Shown one piece after another: positions 24,439 through 33,173 of a stretch of 64,000 nucleotides of DNA. A program made the position numbers and the translations under genes. The notes beneath the pieces were generated by a model, which saw nothing but the letters and a program-made list of their open reading frames with translations, made no database searches and was not told the DNA's origin. Every line of letters starts with the position of its first letter. Position 1 is the stretch's first letter. Source of the DNA: Cellulomonas sp. URHD0024 (GTDB lineage: Bacteria; Actinomycetota; Actinomycetes; Actinomycetales; Cellulomonadaceae); contig NZ_KE384506.1 in the NCBI RefSeq assembly GCF_000426185.1, positions 1-64,000 of the forward strand, written 5' to 3'.

Positions 24439-26859
24439 TCAGGGTGCCGCGGGCGGGGCCGGCGGCGTCGGGGAGGGTGTCGGGGTCGGCGTCGGAGTCG
24501 GCGTCGGGGTCGGCGCCACCTTGGGGCCCGTCGAGATGACGAGCGTGACGGTCCCGTTGCGGTCGAGCATGGTTCCGCCGCCGGGGTCGACCCGGATCAC
24601 GCGGCCCACGGTCACGGTGTCGGAGGACGCCGCCGAGATGTTCGCCGTGAGACCGACCTTGGCGATCGCGGCCGTGGCGTCGGCCTCGAGCTTGTTCTCC
24701 AGACCGCCGGGCACCTCGACCTGGGTCGGCGCCTCCTCGGTCACGATCGGAGCAGGTGCCGTCTGCGAGGGCACGGGTGGTGCGTGGGTGGGCTTCGCCT
24801 TGCTGCCGACATTCGCGCGGTCCGGGAAGGGGACCACCTGCGAGTAGGCCGGCATCGCGAAGACCTTCTTCATGTACGACTGCCACAGGAACGCCGGCCA
24901 CGACCCACCGGTGACGTCCTTGCCCAGCACCTTGTCCATCGACACCGTGCCGTTGTGCGGGGGCTCGTGGACCTGCTGGCTCAGCGAGACCTCGGTGACG
25001 ACGTCCGGCGTGAAGCCGATGAACCAGGCCGCCTTGTTGAACTGCGTCGTCCCGGTCTTCCCGGCGATCGGCCGGTCGAGCGGCGCGACCCACTGGTGGG
25101 CGGTGCCCCTGCGGTCCTGCACCACCTGCTGCATCGCGTAGGTGACGTCCGCCATGACGTCCTCCGCGAACACCCTCTTGCCCTCGGTGTCCGCCGTGTA
25201 CGCGACGTTCCCCTTGGAGTCCTTGACGGTGTCGACGACGTGCCAGGCGTGGTACGTCCCGCCCGAGGCGAGGGTGCCGTAGGCGTTGAGCATGTCGACC
25301 GGCCTGACCGTCTGGGTGCCCAGCACGTTGCCGTTGTTCCGGTCGGGCTCCGGCACACCCGCCCGAGCGGCGACGTCGGCCGTCTTGTCCGCACCGATCT
25401 GCATGTTGAGCTGGGCGTACACGGTGTTGACGGACATCGCGGTGGCCTTGATCAGGTCGATGTTCGGCTCGTTCTCGTTGCCGAAGTTCGAGACGACATC
25501 GTCCCCGTTCGGGTCCCAGCCGGTGATCTTCATGTTGTTCCGGCCACTGAACCTCGTGGTCAGCGGGACGCCCTGCTCGAGGGCGGCCGTGAGCGCGAAC
25601 GGCTTGAAGGTCGACCCCGCCTGGATCTTGTCGTACTTGACACGGTTGCGCTGGTCCGTCAGGAAGTCCGGACCCCCGTAGAGGGCCAGGATCGCGCCGG
25701 TCTTCGGGTCCATCGTCGAGATCGACGCACGGACGTCCGCGTTCGGCACCGCACCCAGCTGACCGTCGAGCGTGCCGGCAGCGTACTGGTTGGCCTGGTC
25801 GACGACAGCGTCCTGCATGTCCTCCTTGATCGTCGTCACGATCGAGTAGCCGGACTTGAACAGCCTGTCCTCGCCGACGTCGTAGTCAGCCTTCATCTCG
25901 GTCTCGACCATGTCGAGCAGGTAGCCGTTCGTCCCGGCGAAGGTGTTGCTCCGCTCGTACGGGATGGTCTGCGGGAAGACCATGGCGTCGCGCTTGGCGC
26001 CGTCCAGCCATCCGCTGTCCACCATCGAGTCGAGGACGATGTTCCAGCGGGCCTCAGCCTTGCTCGGGCTGACCTGCGGGTCCCAGTTGTTGGGCGACGG
26101 GATGATGCCGGCCAGGAGCGCGGCCTGCTCCACGGTCAGCGCGGACGCGTCGACGCCGAAGTACGCCTTCGCGGCGGCCTGGATGCCGTAGGAGTCGCGG
26201 CCGTAGTAGATCGAGTTGAGGTAGTTGCCCATGATCTCGGGCTTCTTCTGCGTCTGGGCGATCTTGATCGCGACGAGCGCTTCCTTGGCCTTGCCCACGT
26301 AGTCCGTCGTCGTCGTGCCCACGTAGTACCGCTCGACGTACTGCTGCGTGAGGGTCGAGCCTCCCTCGGTCTGGCCACCCTTGAGGTTGTTGATCAGCGC
26401 GCGGCCCATGCCCTTGATCGAGATGCCGCTGCGGCTGGAGTAGAACTCCTTGTCCTCGGCGGCCGCCGTCGCCTGGCCGACGTACTTGGGCAGCGTGTCG
26501 TAGTCGACGAGCGTGCGCTTCTGCGCGGCGAAGGTGCCCATGACCTTGCCGGGTGTGCCGTCGTCGTGCGGTGCGAAGTAGACGGTCGTCGCCTGCGCCT
26601 TGACGTCGGCGGCCGACGCCGTCGGCACCTCCGTGAACGCGTACGCGGCGACGACGACGCCCGCGCCGAGGAAGAGGAAGCCGAGCATCGTCCCGACGAC
26701 GACGCGCCACGAGGGCAGCCAACGGTGGAGGCCGTGATAGCCGGTGCGCGGGTAGTCGAAGAACTTCGTCTTCTGCTTCGGACCCGTGCGGCGCTTCGAG
26801 CCACGGGGTGCACTGCGCCTGCTCCGTGCGGGCGCGGCCCTCCGGTTCGTGCTAGCCAA
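24439..26859 (-). CDS. ponA: Bifunctional class A penicillin-binding protein with PASTA domain
   Basis: An 806-residue peptidoglycan synthase. TTG 26859 ('[14 protein letters not shown]') follows 'ggaagg' and gives a basic cytoplasmic tail, then one membrane anchor (about residues 55-78). The glycosyltransferase-51 domain shows '[20 protein letters not shown]' and '[14 protein letters not shown]'. The transpeptidase domain has the SxxK nucleophile 'STFK' (Ser416), 'SVN' and 'GKTGTT'. A PASTA domain and a Pro/Thr-repeat tail end the protein. It polymerises and cross-links glycan strands outside the membrane. It lies upstream of rpsF, the usual actinobacterial position. Confidence 0.94.
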   Translation of the reverse strand: MASTNRRAAPARSRRSAPRGSKRRTGPKQKTKFFDYPRTGYHGLHRWLPSWRVVVGTMLGFLFLGAGVVVAAYAFTEVPTASAADVKAQATTVYFAPHDDGTPGKVMGTFAAQKRTLVDYDTLPKYVGQATAAAEDKEFYSSRSGISIKGMGRALINNLKGGQTEGGSTLTQQYVERYYVGTTTTDYVGKAKEALVAIKIAQTQKKPEIMGNYLNSIYYGRDSYGIQAAAKAYFGVDASALTVEQAALLAGIIPSPNNWDPQVSPSKAEARWNIVLDSMVDSGWLDGAKRDAMVFPQTIPYERSNTFAGTNGYLLDMVETEMKADYDVGEDRLFKSGYSIVTTIKEDMQDAVVDQANQYAAGTLDGQLGAVPNADVRASISTMDPKTGAILALYGGPDFLTDQRNRVKYDKIQAGSTFKPFALTAALEQGVPLTTRFSGRNNMKITGWDPNGDDVVSNFGNENEPNIDLIKATAMSVNTVYAQLNMQIGADKTADVAARAGVPEPDRNNGNVLGTQTVRPVDMLNAYGTLASGGTYHAWHVVDTVKDSKGNVAYTADTEGKRVFAEDVMADVTYAMQQVVQDRRGTAHQWVAPLDRPIAGKTGTTQFNKAAWFIGFTPDVVTEVSLSQQVHEPPHNGTVSMDKVLGKDVTGGSWPAFLWQSYMKKVFAMPAYSQVVPFPDRANVGSKAKPTHAPPVPSQTAPAPIVTEEAPTQVEVPGGLENKLEADATAAIAKVGLTANISAASSDTVTVGRVIRVDPGGGTMLDRNGTVTLVISTGPKVAPTPTPTPTPTPTPSPTPPAPPAAP

Positions 26860-27114
26860 GGCGTTGCCTTCCGTCAGATCAGCTGGTCGCGGCGACGTGA
26901 GGCCCGCGTGATTCCGGGCAGGCCTCTGCCGACGGTGCCCAGTATGGGGGAGCCTCCTGGGCGGACCCTGGGACGTCGGGCCTGATGGCGCAGCCTTCAC
27001 ACGATCACTACGGCCTGCCCCGACGGCCGTCGCAGGTGGACGCTCCCGAGGTGGCCCACGTCACCTGGCGGCCACGTCACTTGCCCTGATCGTTCAACTC
27101 GACATAGTCTCCGG

Positions 27115-27133
27115 ATGTATCGAGTTGATACAT
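27115..27133. promoter_or_regulatory. PadR operator upstream of the PadR-ino1 operon
   Basis: A perfect palindrome ATGTATC (27115-27121) / GATACAT (27127-27133) with spacer GAGTT lies 30 bp before the PadR start codon. The arms contain ATGTAT/ATACAT, the core known for PadR-family operators. Autoregulation by the adjacent PadR protein is inferred. Confidence 0.75.
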
Positions 27134-27163
27134 CGACAACCCAACAGTCTGAGGAGGTGCCCC

Positions 27164-27814
27164 GTGCGCGGTCGTTCCGACGTGCTCGAGCCGGCCATCC
27201 TCGGGCTGCTGCACGAGGCACCCATGCACGGCTACGAGCTGCGCAAGCGCCTCAACCTTGTGCTCGGCTCGTTCCGGGCCCTGTCGTACGGCTCGCTGTA
27301 CCCCTGCCTCAAGTCGCTCGTCGACCGGGGCTGGATCCAGGGCACGGAGTCCGTCGTCGCACCCCATGCCGTGGCGTCCAAGCGCGCACGTATCGTCTAC
27401 CAGCTGACCGCCGACGGTAAAGAGCATCTCCAGGAGATCCTCGCGTCGTCCGGCCCGGCCACCTGGGAGGACGAGAACTTCGACGTCCGGTTCGCGTTCT
27501 TCGCGCAGACCGACGCCGAGACCCGGCTGCGGATCCTCGAGGGTCGGCGCACGCGCCTGACCGAAAGGCTCGAGACGATCCGCCTGTCCTTCGCCCGCAC
27601 CCGCGAGCGCATGGATGAGTACACCCTCGAGCTCCAGCGGCACGGCCTCGAACAGGTCGAGCGTGAGGTCCGCTGGCTCGACGGGTTGATCGACAACGAG
27701 CGCGGCGTACGTCGCGTCCGTCCTGCAGGCACCGGTCGTCCGGCCGTTGCTGACACCACCGCTGGTGACGACGACGTCGTACCACCGCGAACCACCGAGA
27801 AGGAGCGAGGATGA
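27164..27814 (+). CDS. PadR-family regulator of inositol phosphate synthase
   Basis: A 216-residue PadR protein. GTG 27164 is preceded by 'gaggagg'; the frame open from 27125 would run through the operator. The winged helix contains '[19 protein letters not shown]' and '[18 protein letters not shown]', and '[13 protein letters not shown]' forms the wing. The C-terminal half is helical. Its stop overlaps the ino1 start (ATGA), so the two are co-translated. The pair is common in actinobacteria, where the regulator is thought to control inositol synthesis. The ligand is unknown. Confidence 0.9.
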   Translation: MRGRSDVLEPAILGLLHEAPMHGYELRKRLNLVLGSFRALSYGSLYPCLKSLVDRGWIQGTESVVAPHAVASKRARIVYQLTADGKEHLQEILASSGPATWEDENFDVRFAFFAQTDAETRLRILEGRRTRLTERLETIRLSFARTRERMDEYTLELQRHGLEQVEREVRWLDGLIDNERGVRRVRPAGTGRPAVADTTAGDDDVVPPRTTEKERG

Positions 27815-28902
27815 CCTCCATCCGCGTCGCCATCGTCGGCGTCGGCAACTGCGCCGCGTCGCTTGTCCAGGGCGTGCACTTCTACGCCAACGCCGACGCC
27901 GCCAGCACCGTGCCCGGCCTGATGCACGTGCAGTTCGGCGACTACCACGTCCGCGACATCGAGTTCGTCGCCGCGTTCGACGTCGACGCGAAGAAGGTCG
28001 GCTTCGACCTGTCCGACGCCATCGGCGCGTCGGAGAACAACACCATCAAGATCGCCGACGTGCCCCCGCTCGGCGTGACCGTCCAGCGCGGCCACACCAA
28101 CGACGGCCTGGGCAAGTACTACCGCGAGACCATCGAGGAGTCGGACGCCGAGCCGGTCGACATCGTCGCCGCCCTGCGTGAGGCCCGTGTCGACGTCCTC
28201 ATCTGCTACCTGCCCGTCGGCTCCGAGGTCGCGGCGAAGTACTACGCGCAGTGCGCCATCGACGCCAACGTCGCGTTCGTCAACGCCCTGCCCGTCTTCA
28301 TCGCGTCCGACCCCGAGTGGGCCGCGAAGTTCGAGGCCGCCGGCGTCCCGATCGTCGGCGACGACATCAAGTCGCAGGTCGGCGCGACCATCACGCACCG
28401 CGTCCTCGCGAAGCTCTTCGAGGACCGCGGCGTCGTCCTGGACCGCACCTACCAGCTGAACGTCGGCGGCAACATGGACTTCAAGAACATGCTCGAGCGC
28501 GAGCGCCTGGAGTCCAAGAAGCTCTCCAAGACGCAGGCCGTGACCTCCAACCTGACCGGCCCCCTGGGCGGCAAGAAGGAGGACCGCAACGTCCACATCG
28601 GCCCGTCGGACTACGTCGCCTGGCTCGACGACCGCAAGTGGGCCTACGTCCGCCTCGAGGGTCGCGCGTTCGGCGAGGTGCCCCTGAACCTCGAGTACAA
28701 GCTCGAGGTCTGGGACTCGCCCAACTCGGCCGGCATCATCATCGACGCCCTCCGCGCGGCAAAGATCGCCAAGGACCGTGGCGTCGGTGGCCCGATCCTG
28801 TCGGCCTCGACGTACTTCATGAAGTCCCCGCCCGTCCAGATGGAGGACACCCTCGGCCGCGCCGAGCTGGAGGCCTTCATCGCTGGCGAGCGCGACCGCT
28901 GA
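27811..28902 (+). CDS. ino1: Inositol-3-phosphate synthase
   Basis: A 363-residue enzyme that converts glucose-6-phosphate to myo-inositol-3-phosphate with NAD. The NAD fold begins '[17 protein letters not shown]'. '[29 protein letters not shown]' is a family stretch (first part '[14 protein letters not shown]'). The catalytic region carries '[15 protein letters not shown]', '[11 protein letters not shown]' and '[12 protein letters not shown]'. It matches the compact mycobacterial/archaeal form. The product feeds phosphatidylinositol and mycothiol in actinobacteria. It is coupled to the PadR gene, with a strong terminator after the stop. Confidence 0.96.
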   Translation: MTSIRVAIVGVGNCAASLVQGVHFYANADAASTVPGLMHVQFGDYHVRDIEFVAAFDVDAKKVGFDLSDAIGASENNTIKIADVPPLGVTVQRGHTNDGLGKYYRETIEESDAEPVDIVAALREARVDVLICYLPVGSEVAAKYYAQCAIDANVAFVNALPVFIASDPEWAAKFEAAGVPIVGDDIKSQVGATITHRVLAKLFEDRGVVLDRTYQLNVGGNMDFKNMLERERLESKKLSKTQAVTSNLTGPLGGKKEDRNVHIGPSDYVAWLDDRKWAYVRLEGRAFGEVPLNLEYKLEVWDSPNSAGIIIDALRAAKIAKDRGVGGPILSASTYFMKSPPVQMEDTLGRAELEAFIAGERDR

Positions 28903-28915
28903 GCTGACGTGCACT

Positions 28916-28949
28916 GAAGGCGCGCACCCCTGACGGGGTGCGCGCCTTC
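28916..28949. terminator. Terminator after ino1
   Basis: A perfect 15-bp stem, GAAGGCGCGCACCCC (28916-28930) / GGGGTGCGCGCCTTC (28935-28949), loop TGAC, is followed by TTTCG on the plus strand. It also lies just past the end of the convergent minus-strand gene at 28958, so it may work both ways. Confidence 0.9.
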
Positions 28950-28957
28950 TTTCGTCG

Positions 28958-30379
28958 TCAGTACCCGGCCGCCGCCGTCCACGAGATGAAGCCGTTGACC
29001 CACGTGATCGGCCCCAGCCCGAATGCCTCACCCGTGTCAGCGGGCAACGGGGCGACGTCGACGGAGCGCCCCGTGCTCAGGTCGTGCGCCGTGAGCGTCG
29101 TGCCCGGCCCGTCCTGCGGCCACTGTTCGACGAACACCGTGTTCCCCACGATCCTCGTGCTGACGTAGCCCGACTCGCCCGGGGTCTGCAGCGTGGTCAC
29201 GTCGCTCCCGTCGACGACGAACACCCCGGACGTGCCGTTCCAGGTCGCGCCGGTCAACAGCCACCGACCGTCGGGCAGGCCGTCGACACGGTCAGCCGCG
29301 GCCAGTCCGGGATCGGTGAACAGCAGCTTCGGCTCAGGCTGACCCTGGACCGCGTCGAGGGTGCTGAAGACGGTCGAGTAGAGGACCCGTGCGCCGCTGC
29401 TGGCGCTGGTGCAGCCGAGCACGAGCTCGGACTCGGAGAGCCACCCGGCGAACGTGCACCCTCCCGACGTCCCCTGCGGCTCGTAGTAGAACCGCTTCTG
29501 ACCCGTCTGCAGATCGACCGGGATCCCGATGTCGGCAAAGGTCCGGCCGGGACTCAGAACATCGCCGTTCACCCGAGTGTCCATCGTGTCCTGGAAGTCG
29601 GTCACCGTCCCGTCGCCGGTGACCGAGAACACGGAGCCCGAAGCCGATTCCCAGATGGTCGACCCGGTCGACGCAACACCGAGCCAACGTGCGTCGGCGG
29701 ACGGCCGCGTGACGCCCGTGAACTTGCCGGTGTGCAGGTCGAGCCACTTGTAGGTGCCGTCGAAGAGCGTCACGAGCACACGATGGTCGCCCGCCTTCCA
29801 GTGCACGAGCTCCAAAACGGCCACGTCCTGGTTCCACGGGAGCTCCAGCACCTTGTACCGGGACCCCTTGGGGGAGACGAGGTAGAGCACCTGCGTGTCC
29901 GAGTCGTGCTCTTCGCTGTCGACGGTGTACCGCGGGGCGTAGGTCACGAGCGTCCAGCCCTCACCAGCGGAGGCGAGGAGCGCGTCGGTGACCGGTTCCG
30001 ACGTGGGCTGGCCGAACGACGGCGGCACAGGAGGGTACGACTGCGTCACGGGCGGGGTGCTGGTCGCCGTCGCCGACGGCGTGCTGGACGGGGTCGGTGC
30101 CGGCGTCGGGCTCGGGGTCGGGGTGACGCTCGGGCTCGGCGTGACAGAGACCGGCGGTGTCGCCGGCTGAGGCTCCGGCGCCAGTCGCACCCCCGCCCAG
30201 ACCGCCGTGCCCAGCACGCCGGCAGCGGCCACGCCCGCGACGGACTCGAACGTGTGGCGCCGGGCGCGCCGACGACGCACCGACCGCACCACACGGGACA
30301 GTCCGACAGCGTCCAGACCATCGGTCGGCGACAGGTCCTCCGCCGCCCGGACCAGCAAGGAGCTCAGCTCAGCGCCCAT
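28958..30379 (-). CDS. Membrane-anchored protein paired with SigE-type sigma factor
   Basis: A 473-residue protein. It has a short cytoplasmic N-terminal region rich in Arg ('VVRSVRRRRARRH'), one membrane segment (about residues 45-65), a Pro/Thr/Ser-rich linker (about 70-125) and a large extracellular domain. Repeated 'DGTYKWLDLHTGKF'-like and 'GLPDGRWLLTGATW'-like strands suggest a beta-propeller fold. It overlaps the end of the upstream sigma factor gene by 11 bases. The layout resembles a cytoplasmic sigma contact plus an outside sensor. A role as anti-sigma or signal partner is inference; no zinc anti-sigma motif (HxxxCxxC) is seen. Confidence 0.7.
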   Translation of the reverse strand: MGAELSSLLVRAAEDLSPTDGLDAVGLSRVVRSVRRRRARRHTFESVAGVAAAGVLGTAVWAGVRLAPEPQPATPPVSVTPSPSVTPTPSPTPAPTPSSTPSATATSTPPVTQSYPPVPPSFGQPTSEPVTDALLASAGEGWTLVTYAPRYTVDSEEHDSDTQVLYLVSPKGSRYKVLELPWNQDVAVLELVHWKAGDHRVLVTLFDGTYKWLDLHTGKFTGVTRPSADARWLGVASTGSTIWESASGSVFSVTGDGTVTDFQDTMDTRVNGDVLSPGRTFADIGIPVDLQTGQKRFYYEPQGTSGGCTFAGWLSESELVLGCTSASSGARVLYSTVFSTLDAVQGQPEPKLLFTDPGLAAADRVDGLPDGRWLLTGATWNGTSGVFVVDGSDVTTLQTPGESGYVSTRIVGNTVFVEQWPQDGPGTTLTAHDLSTGRSVDVAPLPADTGEAFGLGPITWVNGFISWTAAAGY

Positions 30380-30923
30380 TACGCACCTCCGTCGCGTCGG
30401 TCAGCCGCACGTCGACCGACTCCAAGTTCTTCGTCGTCGTGCCGAGCGCGGCGTCGAGTCGCCGTGTCCCGTCCGTCGTGTACCGCTTCACGGCACCCTC
30501 GCTCAGGCCGAGTGCCGCGGCGGTGTCGCGGATCGACATGTCCTCGACCTGCCGCAGGACCACGCAGGCCCGCTCGCGGGGAGCGAGCGTCTGCAGTGCG
30601 CGCTGCACATCCGCACCGAGTCCCGGTGGCTGGACCTCCTGCGCAGGGGCAGGCCGCGCACCGAGGCGCGCGACCGCACCCCGCTCACTGGTCCGCCGAC
30701 GGGACTCGTCGATCGACCGGGTGACCACCGCCCGGCGCACGTACTGCTCCGCCTGCGCGATCGTCGTGAACCGCGCCCGACCGGCGAACGTCGCGATCAG
30801 CGCCTCCTGCACCAGGTCCTGGGCATCGTCGCGCGACCCGCACACGAGCATCGCGTGCCCGACGAGGCGGGTGTACCGCTCGCGGACCAGCTGCTCGAGC
30901 AACGCCTCCCATCGTGCGCTCAC
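30369..30923 (-). CDS. SigE-family ECF RNA polymerase sigma factor
   Basis: A 184-residue ECF sigma factor of the actinobacterial SigE-like group. GTG 30923 follows 'aggga' at a good distance; GTG 30953 is an alternative. Region 2 contains 'RDDAQDLVQEALIATF' and 'AEQYVRRAVVTRSIDESRRR'. Region 4 contains 'LAPRERACVVLRQVEDMSIRDTAAAL' (first part 'LAPRERACVVLRQVEDMSI') and 'GLSEGAVKRYT'. It directs RNA polymerase to a small stress or envelope regulon. The overlapping downstream membrane protein is its likely partner. A decayed copy of the same N terminus lies at 31345-31690. Confidence 0.9.
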   Translation of the reverse strand: MSARWEALLEQLVRERYTRLVGHAMLVCGSRDDAQDLVQEALIATFAGRARFTTIAQAEQYVRRAVVTRSIDESRRRTSERGAVARLGARPAPAQEVQPPGLGADVQRALQTLAPRERACVVLRQVEDMSIRDTAAALGLSEGAVKRYTTDGTRRLDAALGTTTKNLESVDVRLTDATEVRNGR

Positions 30924-30953
30924 CGGATCTTCCCTCGCTTCGTCGATGGACAC

Positions 30954-31344
30954 TGCCGTCGTCGCCAACAAGAACGGAACGGCGCCCCCAAAAGGATGGG
31001 GTGGACAGTCACGGGACCCGCGCGAACTCCAACCGACCCCAGCCGCCGATGGCCTTCGACGCGATCCCCGGGCGCCGCATGCCGCCGCCACGTCGATCTG
31101 CTGAGAAGAGAACGATGCACTGCCCGGGCGGGTCGTGGGCAGTCCGCGCAAGCGGCGTCGCCCGTGCGGCCCAAGGACATGTCGAAGGGCGCACATCCTG
31201 ATCGATGTGCGCCCTTCGCCGTTCACCGGACAAGGCCCCCTGCGCCTGATCTGGTCACCCTCCACATGAGAGAACGTGCGAGGCGCCAAAAAGGTTGGGT
31301 TTGGTGCGTACATGCCTACGTCCGGTTGGTGCGAGGTGCGCTCT
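30954..31344. other. Gene-free stretch with orphan hairpin
   Basis: About 390 bp upstream of the sigma gene. It should hold that gene's promoter (minus strand). A perfect 15-bp stem-loop at 31183-31218 stands in it without an adjacent gene end. No convincing coding frame. A small RNA ending at the hairpin is possible. Confidence 0.4.
31183..31218. terminator. Orphan terminator-like hairpin
   Basis: CGAAGGGCGCACATC (31183-31197) pairs perfectly with GATGTGCGCCCTTCG (31204-31218), loop CTGATC. No protein gene ends next to it on either strand. It may end a small RNA, or be left over from a decayed gene. Confidence 0.65.
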
Positions 31345-31690
31345 TCTCGACCCCTACCGCGCGGTCGCGACGACCCAGCTGGCCAGCCCCGCGAACCAGT
31401 CGACCTGGGCGAGGCCGTACTCGGCACCGGTCTCGCTGTGCTGCGGGATCATGACGGAGTCGGTGCCGGCGGCGATGTTGTGCGCCACGAGCACGTCCGA
31501 GCCGGTGTCTCGCGGGCGACCACGACGTCGCCGGCGACCTGCACGTCGTACGCGTAGTCGTCGACGTCGAGCGCCCGCCCCACCTGCGTGGCCGAGGGGT
31601 GCACAGCAACATCGCCCGAGCGACCGGCTGCGGATAGCGCTCGTGCACCATCCGCTCCAGCACCGGCTCCCACCTACCCACGCATCCCCC
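31345..31690 (-). pseudogene. Decayed sigma-factor N terminus joined to an unrecognised C-terminal fragment
   Basis: Near 31600-31690 the minus strand reads 'GRWEPVLERMVHERYPQPVA' and 'RAMLLC', which aligns with 'ARWEALLEQLVRERYTRLVG' and 'HAMLVC' at the start of the sigma gene at 30923. Sigma homology is then lost. A second fragment follows: 'TQVGRALDVDDYAYDVQVAG' and 'DVVVARET', then after a one-base shift near 31505 'TGSDVLVAHNIAAGTDSVMI' up to 'WFAGLASWVVATAR' and TAG. It looks like two broken genes fused by deletion. The second family is not recognised. Confidence 0.55.
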
Positions 31691-31862
31691 TTGGTTCCCG
31701 CGCGACCCGACCGGCGCCGACGAGAGAAGAACGATCCCAGACCGAGGCAGGGTTGTGCCGACGTCGAACTGTCTTCCACCGATCGGCGGGCAGGCTCGCC
31801 CGTCGATCGGTCGGCGGGTCGACGGCTCCGGAATCGTGGGAGTCGGGTGCGAGGATGTCCGC

Positions 31863-33173
31863 GTGCAGGTGATCGCCGATCTCCGGGCCTTGTGGCCGTT
31901 GCGGGACTTCCGCAAGCTGTTCGCCGTCCGGCTCGTGAGCCAGACGGCCGACGGCATGTTCCAGGTCGGCCTCGCCACGCTCTTCTTCTTCTCCCCGGAG
32001 AAGGCGAGCACGGCGTCGGGGGTCGCGATCGCGTTCGCGACCCTGCTGCTCCCGTTCACGATCGTCGGGCCGTGGGCCGGGGTGCTGCTGGACCGTTGGC
32101 GGCGGCGGCAGGTGCTCTTCGTCGGCAACCTCGTGCGGGTCGGGCTCACCGGGCTGATCGCGATCATCATGCTGACCGCAGGCGTCACGCCGGCGGTCTA
32201 CGTGCTGGCGCTGGTCAACCTGTCGGTGAACCGGTTCCTCCTGTCGGCGCTGTCCGCGTCGCTGCCGCGCACGGTCGACGGCCCGTTGCTGCTCACCGCC
32301 AACTCCTTGACCCCGACGCTCGGGGCCGCGGCCGCCGGCCTGGGTGGGGCCATCGGGCTCGTGCTCGGGTTCGTGGTCCCGGAAGGGCGCCCGCGCGACG
32401 CGACGGCGCTCGTCGTCGCCGCGTGCGTGATGGCGGTCGCGGCATGGCTCTCCACCCGGCTGGCCAAGGACCGGTTGGGTCCCGACGAGCGCGCGGACGC
32501 CGCCCAGCTCCGCGCGCAGCTCGGTCTGATCGTCCGCGGTTTCGTCGTCGGCGCGAAGTACCTGATCGCGCGGCGCACGCCGGCGCGGGCTCTGGCCATC
32601 ATGGCCGTGCACCGGTTCCTCTACGGCGTGACGTTCATCGCGAGCATCCTCATCGCGCGCAACCTGCTGAGCGACCCGGCGAACACGAGCGACGGTCTCA
32701 AGACGTTCGCGACGATCCTGGGCGCCTCGGCCCTCGGGTTCTTCCTCTCGGTCATCATCACGCCCGTGGTCGCGCGGCGCACCGGACCGCAGGTCTGGAT
32801 CGTCCTGTGCCTGGTGCTGGCCGCGGCCAGCCAGCTCCTGCTCGCCACGAGCCCGTCCCGCGTGGTCGTGCTCGTCGCGGCCTTCCTGCTCGGCCTCGCG
32901 GCGCAGGGCGCGAAGATCGCGGTCGACACGATCGTCCAGCGGGACACCGACGACATCTACCGCGGCCGGGCGTTCGCGCTCTACGACGTCCTCTACAACG
33001 CGGCCTTCGTCGGCGCCGCGGCGCTCGGCGCGCTGACGCTGCCGGACACCGGCTACTCGCAGAGGCTCTTCGTCATCCTGGCCGGCGGGTACGCGGCGGG
33101 TGCCCTCGCTTTTGGTCTCGCGTCGCGGGGTGTCGGTTCCAAGGCGGTCGCACAGGAACCAGTCACGGCGTGA
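31863..33173 (+). CDS. MFS transporter
   Basis: A 436-residue major-facilitator transporter with about twelve helices. GTG 31863 is preceded by 'gcgagga' at seven bases; the frame is open further upstream without membrane character. 'LLDRWRRRQVLFVGNLVRVG' is the loop 2-3 motif of drug-exporter-type MFS proteins. The C-terminal half repeats the fold. The substrate is unknown. Its stop overlaps the start of the LOV-GAF-PP2C gene (GTGA), so the two are translationally coupled. Confidence 0.85.
   Translation: MQVIADLRALWPLRDFRKLFAVRLVSQTADGMFQVGLATLFFFSPEKASTASGVAIAFATLLLPFTIVGPWAGVLLDRWRRRQVLFVGNLVRVGLTGLIAIIMLTAGVTPAVYVLALVNLSVNRFLLSALSASLPRTVDGPLLLTANSLTPTLGAAAAGLGGAIGLVLGFVVPEGRPRDATALVVAACVMAVAAWLSTRLAKDRLGPDERADAAQLRAQLGLIVRGFVVGAKYLIARRTPARALAIMAVHRFLYGVTFIASILIARNLLSDPANTSDGLKTFATILGASALGFFLSVIITPVVARRTGPQVWIVLCLVLAAASQLLLATSPSRVVVLVAAFLLGLAAQGAKIAVDTIVQRDTDDIYRGRAFALYDVLYNAAFVGAAALGALTLPDTGYSQRLFVILAGGYAAGALAFGLASRGVGSKAVAQEPVTA

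Noticed and set aside
30954..31344. A tRNA or other structured RNA gene
   Set aside because: I could not fold a cloverleaf or find a T-loop; only the single hairpin is clear.
31295..33169. An N-terminal extension of the LOV phosphatase by about 625 codons
   Set aside because: That frame is an Arg/Ala-rich shadow of the MFS gene. LOV homology starts right after the GTG at 33170, which overlaps the MFS stop.
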